NCBI GenBank assembly: GCA_021396245.1
Contig: WNYE01000095.1
Span: 1-64,000 of the forward strand
Direction: 5' to 3'
Source: Sporothrix humicola
Lineage: Eukaryota > Ascomycota > Sordariomycetes > Ophiostomatales > Ophiostomataceae
Length of the DNA stretch: 64,000 nt
Part shown: piece by piece, positions 22,045-33,261 of the stretch
Position numbering within the stretch: position 1 is the first letter of the stretch
How the letters are laid out: each line of letters starts with the position of its first letter
Notes under the pieces: generated by a model
Seen by the model: only the letters and a program-made list of their open reading frames with translations
The model's database searches: none
Told to the model about the DNA's origin: nothing
Translations under genes and position numbers: made by a program

Positions 22045-22900
22045 ATGAGGCCCATACACCCGATTGCCGTTGCCGGCTATCTTTGGAAAGGCACGGCCGT
22101 AGCGGCCAATAAGTGCCGTCCACCCCGGCCGTCTTTTACATCATCCTCGACATCTCCGGCTCCGTCCTCGTCCCTTTCATCACTCTCATCTCCCTCGGCA
22201 GCTTCGTCTTCAGCGGCTTCGTCAGTTCCGGTTACGGTCTCACAATTGCCTTCTTCGGTATCGCCATCTTCTTCATCATCATTCCCACCCTCATCGTCTT
22301 CGATATCACCCTCGTCATCTCCATCTCCCTCCCCGTCAACTGTACCATTCGACACTCTACTCAGCAACCCAGACTTTGATCAAGGCCCCGATGGACTGGA
22401 CGGCTGGACGCCCTACATTGCCGCCTCGAGCAACTCAAAAGTCAACACATCGGTCAGCTGTGGCTCGGGCCCAGATGCACCAAAAACGTGCGCCAGTATC
22501 TACGGATCGACTCCATTCGGAGGCTCTCCAGTACACTCGACTGCACCAAAAGAGCATCCCCGTGACATCCGGGACAACGTACACCTTTGCGTTTTACTGG
22601 CGCGTGGCCGCTTTTTCAGGAACGATCAGCCCACAGAACCTGTTCTACCACTTTATGAACAACGCCAACAAAGGACCGACTACGTACATCAACTCGACAT
22701 GGCCGGTAACAGTGCCGAGCCCGTGGACCCTGATGTCATGGACGTGGACGGCACCGACCGTGCCGGACCCGACGTACTATCCAGATATCACCCATGCAGA
22801 CGTTGCCGTGGAGCTCCGCTCCCAGAGTGGCGCCGGAATGATTCAAATGTCGCATGTGTTCTTCAACGACTACAGCCCAGAGTTTGTGACGAGTGGGTAG
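22045..22900 (+). CDS. Ser-rich secreted protein with C-terminal jelly-roll (CBM-like) domain, +1 frame break
   Basis: From ATG 22045 the frame gives a short hydrophobic start ending AVAANKC (a weak signal peptide), then about 80 residues almost entirely Ser/Pro/Thr, as in O-glycosylated cell-wall linkers. A domain follows, beginning LLSNPDFDQG..LDGWT. After GSTPFGG near 22518 the sense continues in the next frame (LQYTRLHQKSIPVTSGTTYTFAFYWR through VELRSQSG to the stop at 22900). N-P-x-F..G..GW at the start and T-x-Y-x-F-x-F-W in the middle are typical of fungal CBM-like galactose-binding-fold domains. Span length is 3n+1, as for one inserted base. Either an assembly error or a recent loss of function. 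Confidence 0.65.
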
Positions 22901-23247
22901 TGGCAGATTTTTGTAACAATAAAGTCAGTTTCGTGTAATGTATGATGTCTCCTAAAAATGGTAATTCAAACTTTGTGGGTTGTTGGCTGTGACATTGTTT
23001 TGAAAATATGTTTATTGATTTCGAATAAAGTATTTTCTTCATTCTTATCCGGAGAAAAAAAAAAGGGAAAAAAAATACCGGGAATATTCGTAAAAGAAAA
23101 AATAAGAAGAAAACTTAACAATAACAGTTTCAACAGAATTACAGGTGACATACATTTGATGTTGTTGATAGAATTAAAATTGAAAATGAAAAACAAAAAA
23201 GGAATTAGTTCCAACGAGCTACAATGGGAGGAAAACGCAAAAAGGTA
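22901..23247. other. AT-rich intergenic
   Basis: No gene. Contains A-rich runs (23050-23100). The minus-strand T run just left of the tRNA gene serves as its RNA polymerase III terminator. Confidence 0.4.
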
Positions 23248-23346
23248 AGGTCCTACCCGGAATCGAACCGGGGCTACTGGAAATTCAGATCAAGCCCAGA
23301 GACCGGGAATCAGAATCCAATGTCCTAACCGCTAGACTATAGGACC
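23248..23346 (-). tRNA. tRNA-Gln (anticodon CTG) with intron
   Basis: On the minus strand the acceptor arm GGTCCTA pairs with TAGGACC. The D-arm reads GTCTAGCGGTTAGGAC (A box), the anticodon stem is TTGGA/TCCAG around TTCTGA, and the T-arm is CCCGGTTCGATTCCGGG (B box). About 27 extra bases follow the anticodon at the usual nuclear tRNA intron position, leaving a mature length near 72. A TTTTT terminator follows immediately (plus-strand AAAAA at about 23239-23243). Confidence 0.92.
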
Positions 23347-25068
23347 GTTTGCTATTCGTTGTTTGATTTGCAATTAGTTTGGTATATGTATGAGTAGACC
23401 AAAAAGCAGATTTTTCATCGGCAGCATTATTTCCCACTAGCGCCATTTCCACTAACAGCCCACAGCGACTAACAACGGAGCATTGCATGCGACTGCCCCA
23501 CGTTTCGTGTCTTCCAGCACTGATGTCATCAGTACTCACAGCTTTCATTCTCTCTTTATTTATCACTTTCTTTTTTTGCCTTTATTTCAAAAATTGAACT
23601 TCAATGTAGTATTTGAATATATTTCACTTTCATATGATTTGTAGTCTTAACAACCATCTCAACAGAGCCGGACAACAAGTGTCTGTGGAGGGGTAAAGTG
23701 GCCCCATATCGGACTACTCTGACAAGCCCGCAAGACCAAAAGACGCGGCACACAATCGGGAAGAAGCGAGCGAATAGGCCAATTCTGTACTCTGTCCATT
23801 TGATTGTCGGCCTCTCTTTATCGATTTTCTCTTTTTCGGGGTCACACTGCTGACGGTCTGCATGGTTTGCCTGCCACCTGCCTTTCTTTTGTCCTTCTGC
23901 TCGTTCCTTCCGGACTCTTTTCCTCTTTCCGTATTTCCATGCTTCCATGCATGCAGGACAGTTTTCTTTCATTTCTCCAAATCAACAACAGCCAAGAAAG
24001 AAGACACAGGCTCACCTTTTATGCTTTGCCTGTTACCCCGTCCCCTCCACTTCCCTTCACGATTCCCCACCTTTCGCCTCAAATACAGCCGCCCCGGACT
24101 GTGAAAACACAACTGCCGCACTTTTCTTCCCCTCTTTAGAAGTGCACACCTTTTTGGGTCGAGTCTGACCACCAAAATGCCCCAAATCGGCCCAGACGTG
24201 AGACTGCTCTTTTTTAAATACATGATAAGTACTCTGTAGTGTGCGACGTGATACAGATGCGATGCTCGCAAGCCCCTCCTCCTTCTCCTAAATATGCTGT
24301 GCTTCCACACGCTGGCAGCATTTGCGAGTCCTTGTAATTGTCCGCCTGGAATTCACTAATTCTACTTGCCAATTCAACAGAGATGGTTACTTAGTCCATG
24401 TTGTGACTTGTTTCGTACAGAAGTGGTGTTCTCTTGTTTTGGTCGTCTGCCCCGTATCACCTCCAGGTTTCCCACTAATACGTCGTACTTACTTCGGAGG
24501 TATTCATGTTTGGCCCCAGACGCAATCGTAGCTATTCTCACCCGCATTTTCCATTCCATCCTTTTGCCCCTTCTGTCCCGTCTCGTGCCCACCTTTTGTA
24601 GTTCTTGCAACACGATCCCGTCCCCAACGATTGCCCCGTCCAGACTTTGGACATTACCATACTAAAGGACGAACACCCCCGAAACTGCTTTTCTGTTTGT
24701 TTCCCTTTCCTGCGTTCCTATTGACTGCCTGTTCCGCCCCAGACAACCCTTTCCCGTGTCAATATTTCCCGGCACGCTCTTAAAGCTTTAGAGCAGTCCA
24801 CCCCATCTTCTGCCTTTTCCTTTTTCCAACGCCGACACTTCTCCGCTTTGCCGTCTTTTGGCTTTTCATATATCCGTGAAACCGAAAGCCACCTTGTGCC
24901 GTCTTGGGCCAGCTGCATGATAAAATAAAACAACGTCGTCCCCAAGAGATCGTTGTCATTCATCACATCCTATCCACAAACAACATCGCCACATACCTCC
25001 GATAGCATTTCAACAACGCACGTCGATACAGAACACACAGCAATACAGCACACAACTCCACCACCACA
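23347..25068. other. Intergenic, 1.7 kb
   Basis: No gene supported. Two pyrimidine-rich zones (23800-24150 and 24540-24900) lie on the plus strand; the second leads into the dioxygenase promoter. Open frames in these zones are low-complexity and do not resemble proteins. Confidence 0.45.
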
Positions 25069-26125
25069 ATGACTGCCGACACGTTCCAAAAGATTAGGCT
25101 GGTGCGCATTGCGCACGTCTTTTACAAGCACAAGGACCCGCAGGCGGCCATCCAGTTCCTCGAAGACTTTGGCTTTAGTCACGAAAAGACCGCCGGCAAC
25201 CGCACCTACTTCCGGGGGTACGGCACGCAGCCGTTTGTGGTGTGCGTGGAGGCGGCCGACGAGACGGCGTGGGGCGGCGCGTGCTTTGAGGTGGAGACGG
25301 CCGAGGATCTGGAGCGGGCGGCGACGCAGCTGCCGGCGGCCGTCAAGGCAACTTCCGTCTACGACCTCGAGGACGCGCCCGGCGGCGGCAAGGCCGTCAC
25401 GTTTTACGACCCCGTCGACGGTTTCCCCTTCCACCTGGTGCACGGCCAGACCAAAGTGGAGCCGCGCGACCCCAACTTTCCCATTGTCAAGGTCAACTAC
25501 CCGGCCGAGAAGAACCGCGCCGTCAACAAGTTCCAGCGGTTCGAGAAGCGGCCGGCGCCCGTGCACAAGCTGGGCCACTTTGGCATGTGCGTGACCAATT
25601 TCGCCGAGAGCTATGCCTTTTACGAGAAGCATTTCAACTTTTACCCGAGCGAGCTCGTGCACGACGATTCTGGCACGAACCACACGGTCTTTTTCCGCCT
25701 CGACCGCGGCGAGGAGCAGGTCGACCACCACATTTTCTTCTTGTATCAGGGCCCGCAGTGGCACGTCCACCACACCTCGTACGAGACGCACGACTTCGAC
25801 ACGCAGGTGCTGGGCCACGACTGGCTGCGCGACAAGGGCTACACCAACTGCTGGGGCGTCGGCCGCCACGTCATGGGCAGCCAGATCTTTGACTACTGGT
25901 TCGATCCGGCCCAGTTTATCCTCGAGCACTATGTCGACGGCGACCTGCTCAACATGTCGGAGCCGACGCACCACACGCTCGAAAAGGATGCACACCTGCA
26001 CGTCTGGGGTGAGTAAATCGAGCAAGAGAAGAAGACTGAAAAAAAGTGAAGATTGATTACTACCTGAGAATACCGTGCTAACAATGAATACAGGCCCCGA
26101 GGTTCCACCAACATTCCTGGTTTAG
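25069..26125 (+). CDS. Extradiol ring-cleavage dioxygenase (VOC family, metapyrocatechase-like)
   Basis: Two exons (25069-26008 and 26094-26125; intron GTGAGT...GCTAAC...CAG) give 323 residues ending GPEVPPTFLV. Two tandem VOC (glyoxalase-fold) modules: residues about 10-130 (IRLVRIAHVFYKHKDPQAAI) and about 165-300. The second carries the Fe(II) ligands expected for type I extradiol enzymes: His in KLGHFGMCV (about 168), His in WHVHHTSYE (about 230) and Glu in ILEHYVDGD (about 285). Known members cleave catechols next to the diol using O2. The true substrate is not visible; related fungal proteins are annotated as metapyrocatechase or biphenyl-2,3-diol dioxygenase. It lies 2.2 kb from the IDO gene, so a catechol or aminophenol from tryptophan breakdown is a reasonable candidate. 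Cytosolic, no signal peptide. Confidence 0.85.
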
Positions 26126-26243
26126 ACGGGTGGAGTGTGAAAAGGAGGGAATTTGTTGATGCGTTTGAATAGCGATATTGCCATTCTGCCATTATGCGTC
26201 TGTACTGTGTTATGGAGACGAATCAGATCAATCCAAATGACTT

Positions 26244-27809
26244 TCAATCTACCTCTTCTGTCGTTTCTGCCATACCCAGCCAGATAACCTCCGCGAGAGT
26301 TCTGAGCTGGGCTTTTGTGATCTTGACAACGGGTTCTCTGCTGTTTCGCTCTCTACCCAGTAGGTCGTCAATGTCGAGATTGAGGTCGCTGCCGCCAGTG
26401 ACGAAAAAACGATTGCCTGTAACGGTCTTAGTTACAGCAGGCTTCTTCGCATCCACAATATCGAGAGATGGCTCTTCGGCGGTGCGTGACGGCGGGGTAA
26501 GCATGGGAGGCGAGTCTGCTTCGTTTGTGGCGCGGCGTTGATTCTGTGTAGGGGAAGCTGCGGTAGCTACAGGGTTGTCGACCCTGGGCTGACGGTGGTC
26601 CGCAGCGAGAACTTCTGCCCGTGGGTGTGAGCCGTCCAAGCTTCCCTCGTCGTTCTCGTCAAGTTCGAGGCGTTTGATCTGGTCCCCATCAACCGTAAAC
26701 CGTTCGTTTGGTCCAATCTCGTCGAATAACGACGGTAACGAAGACGGCGGTGGGCGCGGCGAAACCGGCTTTTTGGGATCCATCATTTCGATGCGGATGC
26801 TTTGCAGTCTCACAAAGGGATGTTTGTCGGTCGATTCTGGTGCCTGGCCATGTCCCTTCATCATTCTGGCGTTGATCGACCCGAAAATGGTCTGGGATCC
26901 TGCCTTCTTCTTCTTCTTCGTGACGGTAATTCGAGGCACTGGCAGCGTGCTCCACGTCTGGATGAGAATTGCGCGCACAGCCGGAAGGATTTTGATGATC
27001 ACGACAATGTGGACACGCGCCGACGACCACACAAGCGAGTCGCAGGCTTTGAGCCACCACTTTGCCTTGGCCTGCAAAATCTCCAGAGACTGCGTCACGC
27101 TGGCTTCAACGACGCATGTCGGCCAGCGCCGCTCCTAGCGGGGCCTGGACTCTTTGGGCCGCATCATTGATGTCGCTTCGCCAGAACCGGTGCCACGTTC
27201 GCAGGTAAATGTGTCCGCTTTCGGGTTGCCGTGTTTTATGATGGACATCCAATTGTCACCGTGACCCTGATCGCGCATGGCTGAGGTGACCATTAAACTG
27301 AAGTAGTGAAGTGCTCGGAGGGTAATCGCTGTTGGCTTGTTGACAAAGACATGGTTGTCCTTTAGGTTGTGAATCAACTGGAGATCTTGTCGATGTTTGT
27401 CCCTCAGTTCCTGTATCTTTTTGAACACCTCAGGCTCAACACCGCGGACAAAAATCCCGTCGGTATTTTCTGGCAAACGGGGCAAAATATGCGAAAACAG
27501 AGACCCGGCGATCTTGGCAATTCTTTCTTGCACGGGGTCCTGGGGCGGGAAGAGATAGATGGGTGGAACTATGGAGTTGAGTACCTCTAGGGTCATACGG
27601 CCAATCCGGGCCGCCATGTTGTCTTCCTCAGCGTTTGGGTCACCGGCGTTTGGCTCCGGTACGTCCTCTGCGAGCGTGGAGTCGGAAGAAACGCCATCCC
27701 GATCAACCGGATCCTCTGCGAGAGTGGAAACGTCGGATGGGACCGGATCACCACTGGATGGAGTGGCGGGAGACATGTACGCCCCTATGTTTGCTCTCGG
27801 TTGGTTCAT
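26244..27809 (-). CDS. Unknown protein, reading frame interrupted
   Basis: Two minus-strand frames in the same phase, 27809-27135 and 27134-26244, are separated only by a TAG at 27135-27137. The likely start is MNQPRANIGAY (27809); other ATGs at 27950 and 28013 are possible. The N-terminal part is disordered (Pro, Ser, Asp, Glu), followed by a helical region (IGRMTLEVLNSIVPPIY, then LRALHYFSLMVTSAM). The C-terminal part begins with a hydrophobic helix region (AKWWLKACDSLVW) and ends acidic. Between about 27120 and 27230 a different minus frame reads HIYLRTWHRFWRSDIN and then AAQRVQAPLGAALADM, which bridges the two halves more naturally and would avoid the stop. This points to two opposite one-base shifts. 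No family recognised. Confidence 0.5.
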
Positions 27810-28286
27810 GATTGGGATATGGGATGTTTCGTGGCTCGATGGACGGTGGTCGGTAGATTTGTTGGATGACGATGCTGGATGTTGATGGAAGAGTGTAAAC
27901 ATTGGGCAAATCTGGACGGAAGGCTGGAAAAGGGGTTGCGTGGGTGCCATGGATACAACCACAGACAATTCAAGTAAACGAGGCAAGAGCAGTGAAAGAA
28001 AAGTCCACCTCATAGCAGGTGCAATGCAGGCTAAACTTCTATGTCGCGAGGAAAGAGCTGTCGCAACACGATCTCAGGTGGGACCTTCCGTGTAAGTTGT
28101 TGTGAAAGGTGGGGCACATCACCAAAATTTCCTAAAATGGACAGTACGCAGCATGACATGCTAAACTGCAAGGAAAGAACGACCCTTCACATGTGAATAT
28201 TGGTAGATTCAATTTAATATTCAAATTAAATATTTTTGAAAATTCTCAAATCTAAGCTGTCGCTGTCATTTGGCTATCGTAAATCG
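27810..28286. other. Intergenic, 477 bases
   Basis: Promoter of the unknown gene (right side) and 3' end of the IDO gene; both are on the minus strand. An AT-rich patch lies at 28190-28250. No gene seen. Confidence 0.4.
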
Positions 28287-29756
28287 TTACTCGTCTCGCG
28301 ACGAGGGCGGCGTCAGGACGCCTGCCTGTAGTGTCTCGTCGCGGGTCTGTTTGAGGAAAGGCAGTAGTTCTGTACCACCAGTGCCTGTGAGCATCTCCGC
28401 TGCGTCCTTTTTCGACGGCATTCCTGCCAACCCGCGCAGTTTTGCGCTTGCATGTGGGCAACCGGCCACCTCTCCATTCTGCTCGGCCTTTTCCCGTGCA
28501 GCCTTTTGCCGCGAGGGGATGATAATGTAGCGGGTGACAATCGAAAGATGCTTGTTGCGGAAGGCGGCCAGTGCTTTGGTAGCGTCCTCAAACACTGTCG
28601 AGAGTCCCTTCATCTCGTCCGTCTGGAGGTCACTCTGTGTGGTCTCGAGGACAAAGTCGCGCAGTCTAGGCAAGGCGTCGACATGCTCCAAGAACCGACG
28701 GTGCGGCCCCGGCATGTAGCCACGCACCTCGTGGTGGAACCCACTTTCGGCCGTCTGGCCATTCTGTGACCGCTCTTGTGGCTTGTCGATGTCCTTCTCG
28801 TCCGTCGTCGGGATGTGTCCGCAACCATTGGAAGTGTGCTCAACGCCGAGGACAATGTCAAAGAACTGGATGAGCGAGCTCTGTCCGTTGCTGCCGCCAC
28901 GCAGCTGTCTCCATTCACCCTTTCCATCGCCTTCATCGTAAAAGACACCGTTTGGCAAGCCCTGTGCGGCCATGTGTTTGCTACCCGCCAGATACGGCCG
29001 GATCTGGAAGAAGAATGTCGAAGGATTGCATCGCTCGTGCATCCGGTCGAGAAGAATGCCAACTTGCTGGATGCATGGGATGAATTGGCGCAGGGCATCT
29101 GTCACGGTAGGAATATCGTTGTTGGCGGCTGCATCGAGTGCCCCCATCAAAACTGGCAAGATTTTGCCGGCTCTACACTCCATCGCCACCGAAACGACGT
29201 AGAACCACGACTCAGACTCGGTGTCCGTAAATGTGTGCAGGGCACGCAACCGATCTAGATCGTCGAATGGGACAGATTCGACAGTGGACCCGACGTCTGG
29301 GACAGTGGTAAAGTTCCACAGATTCAGGGCTGCGTAGGTAGCCACGGGCGGCAGCTCGAGGTGGTCCGATACGGCCAAAAGTGGCACGGCAATGCATGGC
29401 GGGAGGATCTGCAGAGACGTTAGCGACATAAAAAATAAACCCACGTGGGGTGCATCGAAGCACGTCATTTCGATCCTGGGGTCACTTACATCGCAAACTT
29501 TATCTTCACCCCAAATGTAGGCGTGCGTCAAAAAGGCAAGGATCAGGTAGGCCCGGCGCCATTCTGGCTCAGACCGCAGGGCGTGCACCGAAAGGACGGG
29601 CAACCTTTGCACTTCACTGCGCAGCTTGTTTGCTTGCAGGAGTGTAGGCAATCTGTTGATCACCGCTTCCCATGGTGCGTAGTACGGGTCGGGCAGTCTG
29701 GCCAGTGGCAGGCTGGGCGGCAGAAAGCCATTGTCGGACAAGCCGTATTGGTCCAT
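28287..29756 (-). CDS. bna2: Indoleamine 2,3-dioxygenase
   Basis: Heme dioxygenase that opens the indole ring of L-tryptophan to N-formylkynurenine, the first step of the kynurenine route to NAD. Two exons (29756-29490 and 29408-28287) give 462 residues. The 81-base intron (GTAAGT...GCTAAC...CTGCAG) contains no stop, so failure to splice would insert 27 residues in frame. Seen: the start MDQYGLSDNGFLPP; ILPPCIAVPLLAVSDHL typical of IDO; the substrate-side RGGSNGQSSLIQFFD; and GPHRRFLEHV with the proximal heme His. Length fits fungal IDOs. It is divergent from kynureninase across 1.45 kb. Confidence 0.95.
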   Translation of the reverse strand: MDQYGLSDNGFLPPSLPLARLPDPYYAPWEAVINRLPTLLQANKLRSEVQRLPVLSVHALRSEPEWRRAYLILAFLTHAYIWGEDKVCDVSDPRIEMTCFDAPHVGLFFMSLTSLQILPPCIAVPLLAVSDHLELPPVATYAALNLWNFTTVPDVGSTVESVPFDDLDRLRALHTFTDTESESWFYVVSVAMECRAGKILPVLMGALDAAANNDIPTVTDALRQFIPCIQQVGILLDRMHERCNPSTFFFQIRPYLAGSKHMAAQGLPNGVFYDEGDGKGEWRQLRGGSNGQSSLIQFFDIVLGVEHTSNGCGHIPTTDEKDIDKPQERSQNGQTAESGFHHEVRGYMPGPHRRFLEHVDALPRLRDFVLETTQSDLQTDEMKGLSTVFEDATKALAAFRNKHLSIVTRYIIIPSRQKAAREKAEQNGEVAGCPHASAKLRGLAGMPSKKDAAEMLTGTGGTELLPFLKQTRDETLQAGVLTPPSSRDE

Positions 29757-31206
29757 GGGATGTGGGGTGGGAAAAAAGAAAAGAAAGGGAAGGAAAGCAA
29801 AGGTAAGGCAATGTCTGCAATGTCCAAAACAAGAAAGGTGCAGATCTGGCAGGTGCAAACCCAAACGTGGAGAAGGAGCAAAGGCAGCAAATAGAGTGGG
29901 AAGGAAAGTGCGTGTGGAATCGTAGTCTCGCTTGTTGGTTTGGTCTAGCAGGCAAGAACGACCAACAACAGAGCGAGAGGGAAGAGGGAGCGCGAAGACA
30001 TGAAGTAGACGGCCGGCCAGATCGCACCACCATGGGAGCTACCATGGGGACTGCCATGGCGGCCGTCGAAAGAGAGAGAGAGACTACGCAAGCTACGAGG
30101 TGTGGAGCGGAGAGCCAAGGAGACTACGCGGGCAAGGGACACGGACGAAAAAAGCAAAAGAATGGATCATTACAACAAACGTCAGAAAACGAATCACGAC
30201 CTTGGAAATGAAGTTGGAATCTCCGGACCTGCAGGCGTCAGCTGTTGCAACTGCCCTTTTGGGGCAAAACTAAATGTAAAAGAAATGACGATGGACGAGC
30301 AGGTGTGGGCAGAATGGAAAGAGGTACATGCACAGATACATGGAAGGAATGACCCAATATGATGCAAGTACGAAAAGCGACGAAAAAAGGCATCAATCCA
30401 AGGAAAGAACGACCAAGTATCGGTCAGGAACTGGCCAGAATCGACGAAAAGGAGACGAAAGGGCGACCAAAACTGGCACCAAATGTGCGAATGACGGCGA
30501 CAATGTGATTAATATTCGCTCATGGTTTCGGCTACCTTCGCCTGCCGTCGGCCTTGTGGGGGCAAATCGCGGCCCAAAAAGGGCCAGAAAATGCCAAAAA
30601 CCATGGGGAACTCGGCCAGCAAAGGTGAAGGCGCTGTCCCGCGCGGCGCGGAGAAGGTGCGCAGGTGGTGCAGGTGGAGTGCGGAGAGACAACCGCGCGC
30701 TACAGTGGACTGGATCGACGACGCTAGGGGGTACATGCGCTGGGGCGCCCACTAACGCGCCCTATTCCCCAGAACAATAGGAGGGCTGGCCTCCGAATGT
30801 GCTCCGAGGCGTTTTCTGCGGGCGCTGATTGGCTGGCGTCGAGTGAACCTGCCGTTTTGGGTAATCAAACAGTGTGTAAGAGGGCAGGCACGAGTGACGT
30901 TGGCTACAGACCAGCACCTTCCTTGGTATGTTGGTGTTGACTACAAAGTGGTCTCGCGCGTCCGGACAACGAAAAGGAGAGAGCAGAGGAGGTGAGATCA
31001 GATCATACACTGCTATCTTCCATACTACCAACACTGACAGCATTCGACTGCCGTATCACCCAGCCTTACGGACGGCCTTACAGACTGCACTAGCCTCTTA
31101 CCCTTTCTTACCATACCCTTAAGGTCGTTTTGACACTTTGTTATCGTGTTTTTGCCCTGCATTGACTGCATATACTTCACTCCCCTGATAGCCTGACATC
31201 ATCAAG
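29757..31206. promoter_or_regulatory. Shared divergent promoter of IDO and kynureninase genes
   Basis: A 1450-base gene-free region between two enzymes of one pathway, transcribed outward. The first 250 bases upstream of IDO are purine-rich on the plus strand (pyrimidine-rich on the coding strand). The middle (30500-30760) is GC-rich with the imperfect inverted pair GGCCCAAAAAGGGCC near 30570. No known regulator site was identified with certainty. Open frames here are not coding-like. Confidence 0.5.
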
Positions 31207-32822
31207 ATGAGCCCTTCTCAGATCAGCACGGAACCGCGCGAGAGCCACGAGCCTGCAACGGGCACGGCTTCCAAGAATGTGTACTCTCTGGAATACGCCC
31301 AGCAGTTGGACGCCCAGGATTCGCTAAAGTACCTCCGGGATGAATTCGTGCGGCCGACCAGAGAGATGATCCGCAAAGTCAAGCCGGCGGGGGCGGACAA
31401 ACCAGCGGAGACGTCAAAAAACGGAGACCACACACACACTGACCGCGACCTGGCCCTCTACTTTTGCGGCAACTCGCTGGGCCTGCAGCCCAAGGCGGTC
31501 GAAAAGTACGTGCTGGCGCAGCTGCAGACGTGGGCCTCGATTGGCGTCAAAGGCCATTTTCAGGCGTTTGACGCCGGTGGAGACTCCTCGCATCCCATCC
31601 CTCCATGGCAGGAGATGGGCGCAACGTGCTCCAAGCAAATGGCTCGCCTTGTGGGCGCCGCCCCCGAGGAGGTCGTCACGATGAACTCGCTGACGGCCAA
31701 CCTGCACCTGATGATGGCCTCGTTCTACCGGCCCACCGAAAAGAGGCACAAGATCATTGCCGAGTGGAAGCCGTTCCCGAGTGATAGCGTGAGTCCAGCC
31801 CCATGTGTCCATCCATCTTCCCACTTCTACCCGTAAAGATCGCCGCTAACACCCGCAACTAGTACGCCCTCGAGTCCCAGATTGCGTGGCACGGGCTGGA
31901 CGTGGCCAAGTCGCTGGTCGAGCTGCAGCCCGACGAGAACCTGTACATTTCAACCGAGTCCGTGTTGGCCACGATCGATGCACATGCTGAAGAGACGGTC
32001 CTCCTTATGCTTCCCGGCATTCAGTACTACACGGGCCAGCTGTTTGACATTCCGCGCATCACGGCCCATGCCCAGTCCAAGGGTATTGTCGTTGGCTGGG
32101 ACCTGGCCCACGCCGTTGGCAACGTCGAGCTGCAGCTGCACGATTGGAACGTCGACTTTGCCGTTTGGTGCACATACAAGTACCTCAACGCCGGCCCGGG
32201 TAGCATCGCCGGCGCTTTCGTGCACGAGAGGCATGGAAAGGTGGAGCCTACCGAGACGGCCGGGTCTTCGTACACTTCCGAAAACTTGGACACCCGTACT
32301 GGCGGCTTCAAGTACCAGCCCCGTCTGTCTGGCTGGTACGGCAACGACATCAACGTCCGCTTCAACATGGCCAAGACGTTCCAGCCGACGCCCGGCGCTC
32401 AGGGCTTCCAGCTGTCCAACCCGTCCGGCATCGACCTGGCGAGCCTGTCGGGCGCGCTGTCAGTGTTTGACAAGACCGACATGGCCACGCTCCGCAAGAA
32501 GTCGCTGTCGCTCACGGGATTCGCTGAAAAGCTGCTGAACAACCTGCTCGCAGAGGCTGCCACAAACTCATCGTCAGACAAGCCTCCCTTCCGCATCATC
32601 ACACCAGCCAACCCAGCCGAGCGCGGTGCCCAGCTCAGCATCTTGTTGAGAGACAGTGACCTCCTGGAAAAGTGGACAGTCGCCATGGACCGCGCCGACC
32701 TGGTCATGGACAAGCGCAAGCCCAATGTCATCCGGCTGGCGCCCGTTCCTTTGTACAACACCTACACGGAGGTGCATCAGGTCGTTTCGTTGCTGCGCGA
32801 GGTAATTTTTGACAAGGAGTAA
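31207..32822 (+). CDS. bna5: Kynureninase
   Basis: PLP enzyme that cleaves kynurenine or 3-hydroxykynurenine to anthranilate or 3-hydroxyanthranilate plus alanine. Two exons (31207-31788 and 31863-32822; intron GTGAGT...GCTAAC...CTAG) give 513 residues. Motifs: YFCGNSLGLQPK near residue 90; the PLP-contacting LTANLHLMMASFYRP; GWDLAHAVGN with the PLP-N1 Asp; and the Schiff-base Lys in WCTYKYLNAGPG. A Lys/Gly/Thr-rich insert of about 25 residues precedes the first motif and explains the extra length relative to the usual 450-480. The enzyme acts in the cytosol. Head-to-head with IDO, which suggests joint regulation. Confidence 0.95.
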
Positions 32823-33261
32823 GCTTGTCTTGATTGCGGCTGAAAACCAGTGGATTCGCGGTTTTCTTTTGTTACTTTTGCCCTACATCGGGATGCATCC
32901 AAACTGGTTTACCATGTCGCACTCACAACCACTATGATAATGAAATGATTTGAAATTTTGAACTTGTTCCCTGCATTTTTATCGTATGTTTTTGTTTGCT
33001 CTTTGGTCGATTCCTTATTGAGTCTCATTTGTGTCCGGAACGAATATGCCGAGCCACAGGTTAGGTGTGTGCGGGGAGATCCAGTGATTCGTGACAACAC
33101 TCGGAAGCATTCGCGGCACGTTGCAGTTGGAGAAGTTTGAGGGAGGCATCGACAAAAATGCGGAGATGATTAGAATTGGACGTCATCTTGTTGACGCACT
33201 CATGATGAGCATCGACTAAGCTTCACTAATCCCACTAATCACCACCACATCTCACCTCACG
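32823..33261. other. Intergenic, 439 bases
   Basis: 3' region of kynureninase and promoter of the FAD monooxygenase, which lies on the same strand. No TATA box and no gene seen; ACCACCACAT-type short repeats directly precede the next start. Confidence 0.4.
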
